Source of the DNA: Streptomyces sp. NBC_01498
GTDB taxonomy: Bacteria; Actinomycetota; Actinomycetes; Streptomycetales; Streptomycetaceae
DNA: 64,000 nucleotides
Assembly: GCF_036327775.1 (NCBI RefSeq)
Contig: NZ_CP109598.1
Span: 1,550,001 to 1,614,000, forward strand
Direction of reading: 5' to 3'
Both the position numbers and the translations under genes were made by a program. The notes beneath the pieces were generated by a model that was not told where the DNA came from, searched no databases, and saw nothing but the letters and a program-made list of their open reading frames with translations. This document shows positions 19,508-28,177 of this stretch, piece after piece. Each line of letters begins with the position of its first letter. Position 1 is the first letter of the stretch.

Positions 19508-21643
19508 TCAGGAGGCCGCTTCGTGCTGGGCGCGGCGGACGTCGAACACGCCCGGTACGTCCCGCATGGCGCGCATCAGACCCGGAAGCCCAGCCGCGTC
19601 CGGCAGTTGGAGTGTGTACGTGTGCCGTACGCGCTGCTCGCTGGGCGGCTCCACGTTGGCCGACACGATCGCCGCGCCCGCCGTGGCGATGGCCTCGGTG
19701 AGGTCGGCGAGCAGCCGTGGCCGGCCGAAGGACTCCGCGTACAGCGTGACCCGGCACTCCGGTTCGTCGCCCCAGCTGACCGTGACGGGTGAGCGGCCGA
19801 GCGCGGTCATCCTGCCGACGGCGGAACACTCCTGACGGTGCACCGTGACGGCGCCGCCGCGCACCGTGAAGCCGGTGACGGCGTCGGGCGGCACCGGTGT
19901 GCAGCAGCCGGCGAGCCGTACGTTCGCCTCCGGGACGTCGACGACGACGTTGGCCGTGCCGCGCCGTCCCGCCGTGACGGCGCCGGCGGCGCGCGGAGCG
20001 GTCTCGGGCGCCGTCAGGCTCTCCGGGTGCGTGGCGAGCCAGCAGGCGATCGCGATCCGCGCGGCGGGGGTACGGGCGTGGTCCAGCCAGTCGGGCGAGG
20101 GTCCGGGGACGGCGTCCTGCGCGCCACCGTCCGGGTCTCCGCCGTGCTCGCCGGGGGGCGGCTCCTCGACGGGGCCCTGGGCGAGCAGGAGTTGCACCGT
20201 GTCGCCGTCGACCAGGACCGTACTGAGCGTCGCCAGACGGCCGTTGACGCGCGCGCCGATGCAGTGGTGGGCACCGCCGCCGTGCTGCGCGTACGCCGCG
20301 TCCACACAGGTCGCTCCGGCGGGCAGCCCCAGCATGCCCCCGTCGGCGAGGAAGACGCTGATCTCCCGGTCCTGGGCGAGGTCGGCACGGAGGGTCGACC
20401 AGAAGGTGTCCGGGTCCGTGGCCGACTCCTGCCACTCCAGGAGGCGGGAGAGCCAGCCGGGCCTGGTCGGGTCGGCGCGCTCCCCGTCGGCCGGCTCGGC
20501 GCCCTCGACGGGCGCGTACGGATTGCCGAGCGCGACCACCCCGGCCTCGGCGGTCCGGTGCATCTGGTGCGTACGGATGAGGACTTCGACGACCGCCCCG
20601 TCGGGTCCGGCGACCGCCGTGTGCAGCGACTGGTACAGGTTGAACTTCGGGGCGGCGATGAAGTCCTTGAACTCGGAGACCACCGGCGTGAAGCAGGTGT
20701 GCAGCTCGCCCAGCACGGCGTAGCAGTCGGCGTCCTCCGCCACCAGGACGAGGAGCCGGCCGAAGTCCGTGGCGCGCATCTCGCCGCGTTTCAGGCGGGC
20801 GCGGTGCACGGAGAGGAAGTGCCGCGGCCTGATGACGACTTCGGCGCTGATGCCCGCCTCGCGCAGGGTCCGCCGTACGTCCACGGCGACGGTGTCCAGG
20901 CTGGGTCCGGTGGTGGCCCGGTCGGCGATGACGGTGCGGGTGCGTTCGTACTCGTCCGGCTGGAGGATCGCGAAGACCAGGTCCTCCAGCTCGGTCTTGA
21001 GGGCCTGTACGCCGAGCCGTTCGGCGAGCGGGATGAGGACGTCGTGGGTGACCCGCGCGATGCGCGCCTGTTTCTCGGGCCGCATCACTCCGAGGGTGCG
21101 CATGTTGTGCAGCCGGTCGGCGAGTTTGATCGACATGACCCGGACGTCGTTGCCGGTGGCGACCAGCATCTTGCGGAAGGTCTCGGGTTCGGCGGCGGCG
21201 CCGTAGTCGACCTTCTCCAGCTTGGTGACGCCGTCGACCAGGAAGCAGACCTCGTCGCCGAACCCGGCGCGTACCTGATCGAGCGTCACCTCCGTGTCCT
21301 CGACGGTGTCGTGGAGGAGTGAGGCCGTCAATGTCGTGGTCTCGGCGCCGAGTTCGGCGAGGATCAGGGTGACCGCGAGCGGATGGGTGATGTAGGGCTC
21401 GCCGCTCTTGCGGAACTGCCCCCGGTGCGACATCTCGGCCAGCGTGTACGCCCTGCCCAGGACCAGCAGGTCGGCGTCGGGATGATGGGCCCGGTGGGCG
21501 TCCGCGACGTGGCTGATGGCGTCCGGCAGCCGGTCCCGGGACGCGGGTCCCAGCAGCGCCGCTCTGCCGAGCCGCCGGATGTCGATGCCGGTACGGCCGC
21601 GCCTGCGGCTCCGGGCTCCAGGGCTGGTGGCCTCTGCGCTCAT
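19508..21643 (-). CDS. rshA: RelA/SpoT homologue (RSH), second Streptomyces type, synthetase site altered
   Basis: 711 residues from ATG at 21643, with CGGAGG before it. The HD hydrolase domain keeps its metal and substrate residues: His in ITHPLAV (87), HD in LLHDTVED (111-112) and LADRLHN (176-180). A synthetase domain follows (IRPRHFLSVH, EFKDFIAAPKFNLYQSLHT, VEVLIRTHQMHR), then TGS and ACT domains to the C-terminus. The catalytic Asp expected in the FDLIAIR-type motif is Gly295 (DFGRLLVL), and Gln of EIQIRT is Leu355. Hydrolysis of (p)ppGpp is therefore likely and synthesis doubtful; this rests on my own alignment by eye. The symbol follows the S. coelicolor second RSH gene by synteny. 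Confidence 0.88.
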   Translation of the reverse strand: MSAEATSPGARSRRRGRTGIDIRRLGRAALLGPASRDRLPDAISHVADAHRAHHPDADLLVLGRAYTLAEMSHRGQFRKSGEPYITHPLAVTLILAELGAETTTLTASLLHDTVEDTEVTLDQVRAGFGDEVCFLVDGVTKLEKVDYGAAAEPETFRKMLVATGNDVRVMSIKLADRLHNMRTLGVMRPEKQARIARVTHDVLIPLAERLGVQALKTELEDLVFAILQPDEYERTRTVIADRATTGPSLDTVAVDVRRTLREAGISAEVVIRPRHFLSVHRARLKRGEMRATDFGRLLVLVAEDADCYAVLGELHTCFTPVVSEFKDFIAAPKFNLYQSLHTAVAGPDGAVVEVLIRTHQMHRTAEAGVVALGNPYAPVEGAEPADGERADPTRPGWLSRLLEWQESATDPDTFWSTLRADLAQDREISVFLADGGMLGLPAGATCVDAAYAQHGGGAHHCIGARVNGRLATLSTVLVDGDTVQLLLAQGPVEEPPPGEHGGDPDGGAQDAVPGPSPDWLDHARTPAARIAIACWLATHPESLTAPETAPRAAGAVTAGRRGTANVVVDVPEANVRLAGCCTPVPPDAVTGFTVRGGAVTVHRQECSAVGRMTALGRSPVTVSWGDEPECRVTLYAESFGRPRLLADLTEAIATAGAAIVSANVEPPSEQRVRHTYTLQLPDAAGLPGLMRAMRDVPGVFDVRRAQHEAAS

Positions 21644-22009
21644 GGGGAACCTCCGGCGGCGTCGACCGGCGGTGGGAGGGACAGGAGCGCCCTCCCTGCC
21701 GGTGCTTGATGCTACCGACCCCACCACGTGCCTCCCGCCACCTCTCCCCCCGCAGGAAATGGATCACCCATTCGAGGGAATCCGCAGCGGGGCCGGGCGC
21801 ATCGAAGCGCGTCGGAGCACGCGCGTCGTGCCGAACCGTTCGACGGCGGCGGGCACTCGGGCGGCGGACGGGCCGTCGGACCGCGCCGTACACACAGTCA
21901 GGACCGCACCGTAAGAGGCGGGGGCCGCGCCGTACGGGCCGTCAGAGCCACGCCGCACGGAGGGGCTCAGGATCACGGCGTACGGGCCGTCGGGACCGCG
22001 CCGTACGGC
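21644..22009. other. 366-bp gap between dapF and the RSH gene
   Basis: No gene is recognised. The part from about 21880 to 22015 holds repeated short words around CCGCGCCGTAC and CGTACGGGCCGTC in loose direct repeats. No terminator with clear stem and no RecA-NDp or SOS motif was found; CCGAACCGTTCG near 21832 is too short to be an SOS box. Confidence 0.45.
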
Positions 22010-22954
22010 TCAGCCGGCGGCGAGCCGTTCCGTCCACTCCGTGTCGAGCAGCCCCTGGGCGACGATCACGGCGGGGCCCGTCATCTCCACCTCGCCGTCC
22101 GGGTGTTCGGTGATGACGAGGCGTCCGCCGGGCAGGTCGACGGTGTACGTGACGGGCTGTCCGGTCACCGCGGGGTCGACGCCGTCCCTGCGGGCCGCCG
22201 CGACCGCGACGGCGCACGCGCCCGTACCGCAGGACCTGGTCTCGCCGGAGCCGCGTTCGTGGACGCGCATGGCGACGTGGCGCGGGCCCCGGCCGACGAC
22301 GAACTCGACGTTCACGCCGTTCGGATAGACCGACGGGGGGCCCACGGACGGCGCGGTGAACAGATCGCCCGCGTGGTCGAGATCCTCCACGAAGGCGACG
22401 GCGTGCGGATTGCCCATGTTGACGTTGCGCGCGGGCCAGCGGTGGTCCCCCACCGCGACGGTGACGTCGTCCTCCGTAAGGAGGGCGCGTCCCATGCCGA
22501 CCGTGATCGCTCCCGGTTCGCCCGTACCGGCGTCGCTCCCCGTGCCGGAGTCCCCGGCGCCGTCCTTGGCGATGTGGGCCCTCTTCACCCCGCCCCGGGT
22601 GGCGATCGCGAGATCGCCCGCCCCGACGAGGCCGGCCCGCCGGAGGTGGCGCGCGAAGACCCGGACCCCGTTGCCGCACATCTCGGCGACGGAGCCGTCG
22701 GCGTTGCGGTAGTCCATGAACCACTCGGCCCGGTCCGCCATCGACAGCGCGTCGGGGTGCGCGGCGGACCGTACGACGTGCAGCAGACCGTCACCGCCGA
22801 CCCCGGCCCGGCGGTCGCAGAGCCGCGCGACGGCGGCGGGCGACAGGGTGAGGGCGTTGTCCGGGTCGGGGATGATCACGAAGTCGTTCTCCGTCCCGTG
22901 GCCCTTGAGGAACGGGATCGGTGGCGGCTGTACGGCGGGCCGGTAGGTACTCAC
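22010..22954 (-). CDS. dapF: Diaminopimelate epimerase DapF
   Basis: 314 residues. It interconverts LL- and meso-diaminopimelate for lysine; Streptomyces walls use the LL form. Both catalytic cysteines are present: EMCGNGVRVF and GETRSCGTGAC. The N-terminal FLKGHGTENDFVI and central NVNMGNPHAV motifs also fit. A Gly/Asp/Ser-rich insert near residue 140 (DGAGDSGTGSDAGTG) is a lineage-specific loop. GTG at 22954 has no Shine-Dalgarno sequence but TACGAT lies 6 bp upstream, so it is probably leaderless. Confidence 0.95.
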   Translation of the reverse strand: MSTYRPAVQPPPIPFLKGHGTENDFVIIPDPDNALTLSPAAVARLCDRRAGVGGDGLLHVVRSAAHPDALSMADRAEWFMDYRNADGSVAEMCGNGVRVFARHLRRAGLVGAGDLAIATRGGVKRAHIAKDGAGDSGTGSDAGTGEPGAITVGMGRALLTEDDVTVAVGDHRWPARNVNMGNPHAVAFVEDLDHAGDLFTAPSVGPPSVYPNGVNVEFVVGRGPRHVAMRVHERGSGETRSCGTGACAVAVAAARRDGVDPAVTGQPVTYTVDLPGGRLVITEHPDGEVEMTGPAVIVAQGLLDTEWTERLAAG

Positions 22955-22960
22955 GGGTCA

Positions 22961-22966
22961 ATCGTA
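22961..22966 (-). promoter_or_regulatory. -10-like hexamer TACGAT for leaderless dapF
   Basis: TACGAT on the minus strand, 6 bp before the dapF GTG at 22954; no ribosome binding site is present between them. Confidence 0.5.
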
Positions 22967-23042
22967 CGAGGTGGGACCGGGGGCGCGAGCACGGAAGGCC
23001 GCCCGTGCGCCGGGAGCGGGGCGTACGCGGCGCGCGAGCCGG

Positions 23043-23480
23043 TCAGCGGAGCCGGGCGACCCGCCACACGGCGAGCGCGACCAGCACGACGCCCCCCGCC
23101 ACGTACAGCGCCAGGACCCGCCAGTCCGGGCGCTCACCCGAGGAGCGGGCCGGCAGACCGGGCCACGCGTGGCCGACGCGACGGGCGGCCATCATGCCCC
23201 AGCCGGCGGCGCAGCAGCTGATCAGGAGCCCGAGCATGGCGACGACGGCGCCGCCGTCCCCGGTCCCGAAGGCGAGGGGGAAGGCGAACATAAGGGAGCC
23301 GACGGCGGCGAGCGTCACGATGGGCGCGAGCTGCCAGATCCGCAGACGTCGCTGCGGCCGCAGTTCGACCTCCACCTCGGGAGTCACCGCGTCTTCGTCG
23401 GGCCCGTCGGGACTCAGCCGTGGAGCTTCGTCCTGCGGGTCCTGCGTCCCCTGATCCGTGTCGCGAGGGCCGGCCTCCAT
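23043..23480 (-). CDS. Small membrane protein of unknown function
   Basis: 145 residues from ATG at 23480, chosen over an upstream in-frame GTG (23549) because GGGAGGG lies 9 bp before it. The first 55 residues are acidic and Pro-rich. Three hydrophobic segments follow (IWQLAPIVTLAAVGSLMFAF, VVAMLGLLISCCAAGW, VLALYVAGGVVLVALAVW). It sits between miaA and dapF on the same strand. I do not recognise a named family; conserved position suggests a standard Streptomyces hypothetical membrane protein. Confidence 0.7.
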   Translation of the reverse strand: MEAGPRDTDQGTQDPQDEAPRLSPDGPDEDAVTPEVEVELRPQRRLRIWQLAPIVTLAAVGSLMFAFPLAFGTGDGGAVVAMLGLLISCCAAGWGMMAARRVGHAWPGLPARSSGERPDWRVLALYVAGGVVLVALAVWRVARLR

Positions 23481-23587
23481 CGCCACGCGCCCTCCCAACT
23501 CGGACTCCACTGGTCGATCGATGCTCGATGATGGCACGGCGCCGGGCACCGGATTGACGGCCTGAGCGTCCCGATGCCATCACGTGA

Positions 23588-24526
23588 TCAGGCTGTGACC
23601 GCTCGTTCGATCAACGTCAGTGCGAGGTGCGGGAGTTCCTCCCGGTCGGCGCACGCGCCGCTGAGCCAGTGCACGCGCGGGTCGCGGCGGAACCACGAGT
23701 CCTGACGGCGCGCGAAGCGTTTCGTGGCGCGTACGGTCTCGGCGCGCGCCTCGTCCTCGGTGCGGTCCCCGGCGAGGGCCGAGAGCACCTGCTGGTAGCC
23801 GAGCGCCCGGGACGCCGTACGGCCCTCGCGCAGTCCGCGCGCCTCCAGCGCGCGCACCTCGTCCACGAGGCCGGCCTCCCACATGCGGTCCACGCGCAGG
23901 GCGATGCGCTCGTCGAGTTCGGGACGGGCCACGTCGACGCCGATCTGCACGGTCTCGTACACCGCGTCGTGGCCGGGCAGGTTGGCGGTGAACGGCTTCC
24001 CGGTGATCTCGAACACCTCCAGCGCGCGGACGATGCGGCGGCCGTTGCTGGGGAGGATGGCGCGGCCCGCAGGCGGGTCGGCGGCGGCCAGCCGGGCGTG
24101 CAGGGCGCCGGAACCGCGCAGCCGCAGTTCGTCCTCCAGCCGGGCCCGCACCTCCGGGTCGGTGCCGGGGAAGTCGAGGGCGTCGATGGCGGAGCGTACG
24201 TACAGGCCGGAGCCGCCGACGAGGACGGGGGTACGGCCTTCGGCGAGGAGCCGGTCGATCTCGATCCGGGCCAGCCGCTGGTACTCGGCGACGTTGGCCG
24301 CCTCGGTGACGTCCCAGATGTCGAGGAGGTGGTGCGGGACACCGCGGCGCTCGGCGGTCGTCAGCTTGGCGGTGCCGATGTCCATCCCCCGGTAGAGCTG
24401 CATGGAGTCGGCGTTGACGACTTCGCCGTCGAACTGCTGGGCGAGATGGACGCCCAAGTCGGACTTTCCGGCCGCCGTGGGGCCGACGACGGCGATGACC
24501 CGGGGTGCGCGCGCTGCGGTTCTCAC
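23588..24526 (-). CDS. miaA: tRNA dimethylallyltransferase MiaA
   Basis: 312 residues. It transfers a dimethylallyl group to A37 of tRNAs reading UNN codons; MiaB, encoded nearby, then methylthiolates it. Visible are P-loop VGPTAAGKSDLG at residues 14-25, the NADSMQLYRGMDIGTAKL segment, HHLLDIW and GGSGLYVRSAI. GTG at 24526 is chosen; upstream frame continues without signals. There is no Shine-Dalgarno sequence but GAGACT lies 6 bp upstream, so it may be leaderless. Divergent from the small acidic-protein gene. Confidence 0.95.
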   Translation of the reverse strand: MRTAARAPRVIAVVGPTAAGKSDLGVHLAQQFDGEVVNADSMQLYRGMDIGTAKLTTAERRGVPHHLLDIWDVTEAANVAEYQRLARIEIDRLLAEGRTPVLVGGSGLYVRSAIDALDFPGTDPEVRARLEDELRLRGSGALHARLAAADPPAGRAILPSNGRRIVRALEVFEITGKPFTANLPGHDAVYETVQIGVDVARPELDERIALRVDRMWEAGLVDEVRALEARGLREGRTASRALGYQQVLSALAGDRTEDEARAETVRATKRFARRQDSWFRRDPRVHWLSGACADREELPHLALTLIERAVTA

Positions 24527-24707
24527 GGCCCCAGTCTCGCAAACCCGGCGACCGGTTCCCGAACGAGTTACGTGACGGGCCCCGGCCGGGGTCGTTGGCC
24601 GTTGCGAGATTCCGACCGCCGGTTTTCGGACCGGTATCACCGGGCGGCGCAACGGGACGCTCCGGCGACGCGGAATGTCGCCCGCACGAGTAGCATATGG
24701 AGCATAT

Positions 24708-24941
24708 ATGGGCGTTTTTGCACGATTTCGCCGGAAGTCCTCGGATGTGGCCGGGGAGACCGTCACCACCGGGGACGCCGCCTCCGGGGCGGCGGAGAGC
24801 GCGCCGGACACCGAGGAAGTGACACCCGCCGAGGGTGGTGCCGACGACGGTGCGGGCGCCGCGGAGGGTGTCGACATCCCGAAGCAGCAGACCGCCGACG
24901 AGGCCGCCGACAACGGGGCCGGCGAGAGCGCCCGTACGTAG
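24708..24941 (+). CDS. Small acidic protein next to antitoxin (often annotated gliding motility protein)
   Basis: 77 residues from ATG at 24708 with GGAG 6 bp upstream. A short basic start (MGVFARFRRKSSD) is followed by a very acidic, Ala/Gly/Thr-rich tail (DTEEVTPAEGGADDGAG) that is likely disordered. Similar Streptomyces proteins are labelled gliding motility protein, a label with no functional support I can see. It lies 85 bp upstream of the antitoxin-like gene and in the same direction, so the two may be co-transcribed. Confidence 0.7.
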   Translation: MGVFARFRRKSSDVAGETVTTGDAASGAAESAPDTEEVTPAEGGADDGAGAAEGVDIPKQQTADEAADNGAGESART

Positions 24942-25026
24942 GACGTGTGCGGCCCGCAACCGGGGCCCGTACGCGGGAACGGCACGGAGCCGGTGGCCCC
25001 CACCGGGGCCCGAGGGAAGGTGACCC

Positions 25027-25278
25027 ATGAGCATCCTCGACTCACTGAAGGCCAGGATGTCCCCGGCCAGGGACAAAGTCTCCGATCTCGCGCAGCAGCA
25101 CGGCGGGAGGATCGGGGACGGCCTGGACAAGGCCGCCAGGACGGTCGACCGGAAGACCAAGGGCAAGTACAGCGACAGGATCGAGTCGGGCACCGGAAAG
25201 GCCAAGGGCGCTCTGGACCGCATGTCCCACAAGGACGGCGACACCGGCGGCCCGTCCTCCCCGCCTCCGGCCTCCTGA
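25027..25278 (+). CDS. Rv0909/MT0933-type antitoxin-like protein
   Basis: 83 residues from ATG at 25027, preceded by GGGAAGGTG. The pattern MSILDSLKARM, then DKVSDLAQQHGGRIGDGLDKA and DRKTKGKYSDRIESGTGKAK fits the MT0933-like antitoxin family (helical, Lys-rich). No toxin gene is adjacent; the neighbours are a small acidic protein and a dioxygenase-like gene. In Streptomyces these often occur without a toxin, so the role may be other than neutralising one. Confidence 0.8.
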   Translation: MSILDSLKARMSPARDKVSDLAQQHGGRIGDGLDKAARTVDRKTKGKYSDRIESGTGKAKGALDRMSHKDGDTGGPSSPPPAS

Positions 25279-25353
25279 CGATCGCCGGACCGGCCGGGAA
25301 GCGCCGAGCAGCGCGCTTCCCGGCCACCGCCGTACCGGCCCGGTGCACGGGCC

Positions 25354-26088
25354 CTACGACCAGACCGCCACCGGATAGCCCACGCCGTACGGGGCGTCGT
25401 CGTGGAGGAGGGTGCCGGACAGGACCGCTCCCTCGGCCGCGCCCGCGAGGACCTGCCAGCAGGGGCGGCCCGCGGCCTTCAGCTCCGTCGCCAGTGTCTC
25501 GTCCAGGCCGCGCAGCGCCGCGAGGTCGACCTCGGCCAGCGCACGCGCGACCCCGGCGTCGAAGGGGGCCGCGCGCCTGTCCAGGGAGCCGGGCGCCTTG
25601 AGGCTGCGGCAGGCGCTGGCGTCGCCCATCACCAGGAGGGCCACCCGCTCGTGCGACGCCGCGAGTTCCCCGCCTCTCGCGGCGCACCGTTCGGCGCCCA
25701 GTGACTCCCGTACGCCGAACCCCTCGACGGGGGCGGCCGTCCAGGCGGCCTCCGTAAGAAGCCAGGCGGCGACGGCCAGCGAGGCGGGCAGCTCGCCGCC
25801 GGCGAGTCCGTCGCGGACGCCGGGTCCGGCCGCCGCCCCGTCGAGTGTGACGTCGAGGGCGACCCCGTAGCCCCGGAAGGTCCCGTACGCGCCCTGCGGG
25901 TACGGGACCAGCTCCTCCGGCCCCGGCGCCGGACCGACGACGATCAGCCGGTCGGGCCGGGAGGCGGCGAGCACACCGAGCGCGTCGGCGCACGCCTCCC
26001 GCGCGGCGTCGAGTTCCGGGGCGGCTCCGGCGGCCACGGCGGGGACCAGCAGAGGAGGACAGGGGCACACGGCGGCGGCTACGAGCAT
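25354..26088 (-). CDS. Class III extradiol dioxygenase subunit B-like protein
   Basis: 244 residues from ATG at 26088. N-terminal MLVAAAVCPCPPLLVPAVAAG is the typical start of Streptomyces proteins with the LigB-like fold; VVGPAPGPEE and LVMGDASACRS lie at the positions of the metal-site strands, and LHDDAPYGVGYPVAVW closes the protein. Metal-binding histidines of true extradiol enzymes are mostly absent in the visible loops, so catalytic activity is uncertain. There is no Shine-Dalgarno sequence, but TAGTCT lies 7 bp upstream of ATG, suggesting a leaderless message. It lies 244 bp downstream of miaB on the same strand. Confidence 0.78.
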   Translation of the reverse strand: MLVAAAVCPCPPLLVPAVAAGAAPELDAAREACADALGVLAASRPDRLIVVGPAPGPEELVPYPQGAYGTFRGYGVALDVTLDGAAAGPGVRDGLAGGELPASLAVAAWLLTEAAWTAAPVEGFGVRESLGAERCAARGGELAASHERVALLVMGDASACRSLKAPGSLDRRAAPFDAGVARALAEVDLAALRGLDETLATELKAAGRPCWQVLAGAAEGAVLSGTLLHDDAPYGVGYPVAVWS

Positions 26089-26095
26089 GCTGCGC

Positions 26096-26101
26096 AGACT
26101 A
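26096..26101 (-). promoter_or_regulatory. -10-like hexamer TAGTCT for leaderless dioxygenase-like gene
   Basis: TAGTCT on the minus strand, 7 bp before the ATG at 26088; it supports that start over upstream in-frame codons. Confidence 0.5.
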
Positions 26102-26332
26102 AAGCGTGAGGCGAGAGTGGCGTCGTCCGCCCGCAGGAGCCGGGCGCGCCCGCGCGGAGCGGCCGACGCCCCCGCCGATGCGTGCGCTCGCACGGCGGAG
26201 GGACGACGTGGTGGACGGCCCGGCCGTACGTGGCCGACCTCGACAACACAGGTGCCCGCCTCCCGGGGCCCCTGGGCGTCGCGCGCCAGGCAGCCCTCGC
26301 CGGGCGCCCGGCGCGCACGGATCTTCCCGGGC

Positions 26333-27859
26333 TCAGCCCGCCGAGCAGCCGCCGGTCACCGCGGGCAGCGGTGGCGGGACGCCCACGGAGGGCAGGCCGA
26401 GCAGCACGCCGGCGGGCTCGGGCGGGGCCGCGTTGCGGCGGTCCCACGCGTCGCCGGCCCGGGTGCGCCGTACCCGCGTCGTCGGCCCCTCGGCGAGCAG
26501 GTGGTGCGGCGCCGCGTACGTGATGTCGACGGTCACCACGTCGCCGGGCCGTACCTCGCCATCCGGGGCGGTGAAGTGCACGAGCCGGTTGTCGGGGGCA
26601 CGGCCGGAGAGCCGACGGGTGGCCCCGTCCTTGCGGCCCTCCCCCTCGGCGACCATGACCTCCAGCGTGCGGCCGACCTGCGCCTTGTTCTCCTCCCAGG
26701 AGATCTCCTCCTGGAGAGCCGCGAGGCGCAGATAGCGCTCCTGCACGACCTCCTTGGGAATCTGCCCGTCCATCTCGGCGGCGGGCGTTCCGGGTCGCTT
26801 GGAGTACTGGAAGGTGAAGGCGTTCGCGAAGCGTGCCTCGCGCACCGTGTGCAGCGTCTGCTGGAAGTCCTCCTCGGTCTCGCCGGGGAAGCCCACGATG
26901 ATGTCGGTGGAGATCGCGGCGTGCGGGATGGCGGCGCGGACCTTGCCGATGATGCCGAGGAACCGCTCCTGCCGGTACGAGCGGCGCATCGCCCGGAGGA
27001 CGGTGTCCGAGCCGGACTGGAGCGGCATGTGCAGCTGCGGCATCACGTTGGGCGTCTCGGCCATGGCGGCGATGACGTCGTCGGTGAAGTCGCGCGGGTG
27101 CGGCGAGGTGAAGCGGACGCGCTCCAGTCCCTCGATCGCCCCGCAGGCGCGCAGCAGCTTGGAGAACGCCTCGCGGTCGCCCATGTCGGAGCCGTACGCG
27201 TTGACGTTCTGGCCGAGCAGGGTGATCTCCGAGACGCCTTCGGCGACGAGCGCCTCGATCTCGGCGAGGATGTCGCCGGGGCGGCGGTCCTTCTCCTTGC
27301 CGCGCAGGGCCGGGACGATGCAGAAGGTGCAGGTGTTGTTGCAGCCCACGGAGATGGAGACCCACGCGGCGTAGGCGGACTCGCGGCGCGTCGGGAGCGT
27401 GGAGGGGAACGCCTCCAGCGACTCCGCGATCTCGATCTGCGCCTCTTCCCGGACGCGGGCGCGCTCCAGCAGGACGGGGAGCTTGCCGATGTTGTGCGTG
27501 CCGAAGACCACGTCGACCCACGGCGCCCTCGTGACGATGGTGTCGCGGTCCTTCTGGGCGAGGCAGCCGCCGACGGCGATCTGCATGCCGGGGCGGCGGG
27601 TCTTCATCGGGGCGAGCCGGCCGAGGTTGCCGTACAGCTTGTTGTCGGCGTTCTCGCGTACGGCGCAGGTGTTGAAGACCACCACGTCGGCGTCGCCGTC
27701 GGCGCCCTTCGGGGCCCGGACGTAGCCCGCGTCCTCCAGCAGACCGGACAATCGCTCGGAGTCGTGGACGTTCATCTGGCACCCGTAGGTGCGCACCTCG
27801 TAGGTCCGGTCTACGCCCACGTCGTCAACTGTTCCGGCCCGGTCACTGCTACTGGTCAC
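26333..27859 (-). CDS. miaB: tRNA-2-methylthio-N6-dimethylallyladenosine synthase MiaB
   Basis: 508 residues. Radical SAM methylthiotransferase acting after MiaA on A37 of tRNA. The N-terminal UPF0004 domain carries three cluster cysteines (YGCQMN, NTCAVRE, GGCLAQ). The radical SAM CxxxCxxC is in [18 protein letters not shown] domain lies near residues 395-460 ([15 protein letters not shown]), then a 50-residue Pro-rich C-terminal tail. GTG at 27859 is chosen: TACCCT lies 6 bp upstream and there is no ribosome binding site, so it is probably leaderless. Confidence 0.96.
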   Translation of the reverse strand: MTSSSDRAGTVDDVGVDRTYEVRTYGCQMNVHDSERLSGLLEDAGYVRAPKGADGDADVVVFNTCAVRENADNKLYGNLGRLAPMKTRRPGMQIAVGGCLAQKDRDTIVTRAPWVDVVFGTHNIGKLPVLLERARVREEAQIEIAESLEAFPSTLPTRRESAYAAWVSISVGCNNTCTFCIVPALRGKEKDRRPGDILAEIEALVAEGVSEITLLGQNVNAYGSDMGDREAFSKLLRACGAIEGLERVRFTSPHPRDFTDDVIAAMAETPNVMPQLHMPLQSGSDTVLRAMRRSYRQERFLGIIGKVRAAIPHAAISTDIIVGFPGETEEDFQQTLHTVREARFANAFTFQYSKRPGTPAAEMDGQIPKEVVQERYLRLAALQEEISWEENKAQVGRTLEVMVAEGEGRKDGATRRLSGRAPDNRLVHFTAPDGEVRPGDVVTVDITYAAPHHLLAEGPTTRVRRTRAGDAWDRRNAAPPEPAGVLLGLPSVGVPPPLPAVTGGCSAG

Positions 27860-28177
27860 CCGACAAGGGTACGGGCGTCCCCGGGGTGACCCCACCGGGC
27901 CTCCGTCCGGCTGGTTTGACCACGGGGGACGGGGGTACCGGCCCGGGGCTGCGCCCCGCGCCGGGCCTGGGGAGGTCTGAGGCGCTGGTCAACCCGGTCC
28001 CCGGGCCCCGCGAACGGACGGGGACCGGGGCGCGGTCCGCCGCCGGGCGGCGCTCCGGGTGGGCGGCCCCGAGGCCGGGGGACGGGCGGAACCTGGCCGG
28101 TACCGGCGGGTGGTCCCGGCCGGTACGAACGGGCGGACGCTGGCCAGTACGGCGAGTGAGCTGGCAGGATCGGCCGC
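27860..28177. other. 318-bp gap between divergent miaB and TAXI gene
   Basis: No gene is recognised. A GC-rich inverted repeat at about 27939-27967 (GGCCCGG and CCGGGCC around an inner CGGGGC/GCCCCG) can fold, but as both neighbours start here it is not a terminator. CAGGAT at 28165-28170 lies 7 bp before the TAXI ATG. Confidence 0.4.
27866..27871 (-). promoter_or_regulatory. -10-like hexamer TACCCT for leaderless miaB
   Basis: TACCCT on the minus strand, 6 bp before the miaB GTG at 27859. Confidence 0.5.

Noticed and set aside
21828..21845. CCGAACCGTTCG as an SOS box
   Set aside because: The half-sites are separated by too few bases compared with GAAC-N4-GTTC and no repair gene follows.
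27630..27660. TTGTCGGCG-N8-TACGGC on the plus strand resembling RecA-NDp
   Set aside because: It lies inside miaB, opposite to the gene, leads to no start codon, and the -10 lacks its final T.
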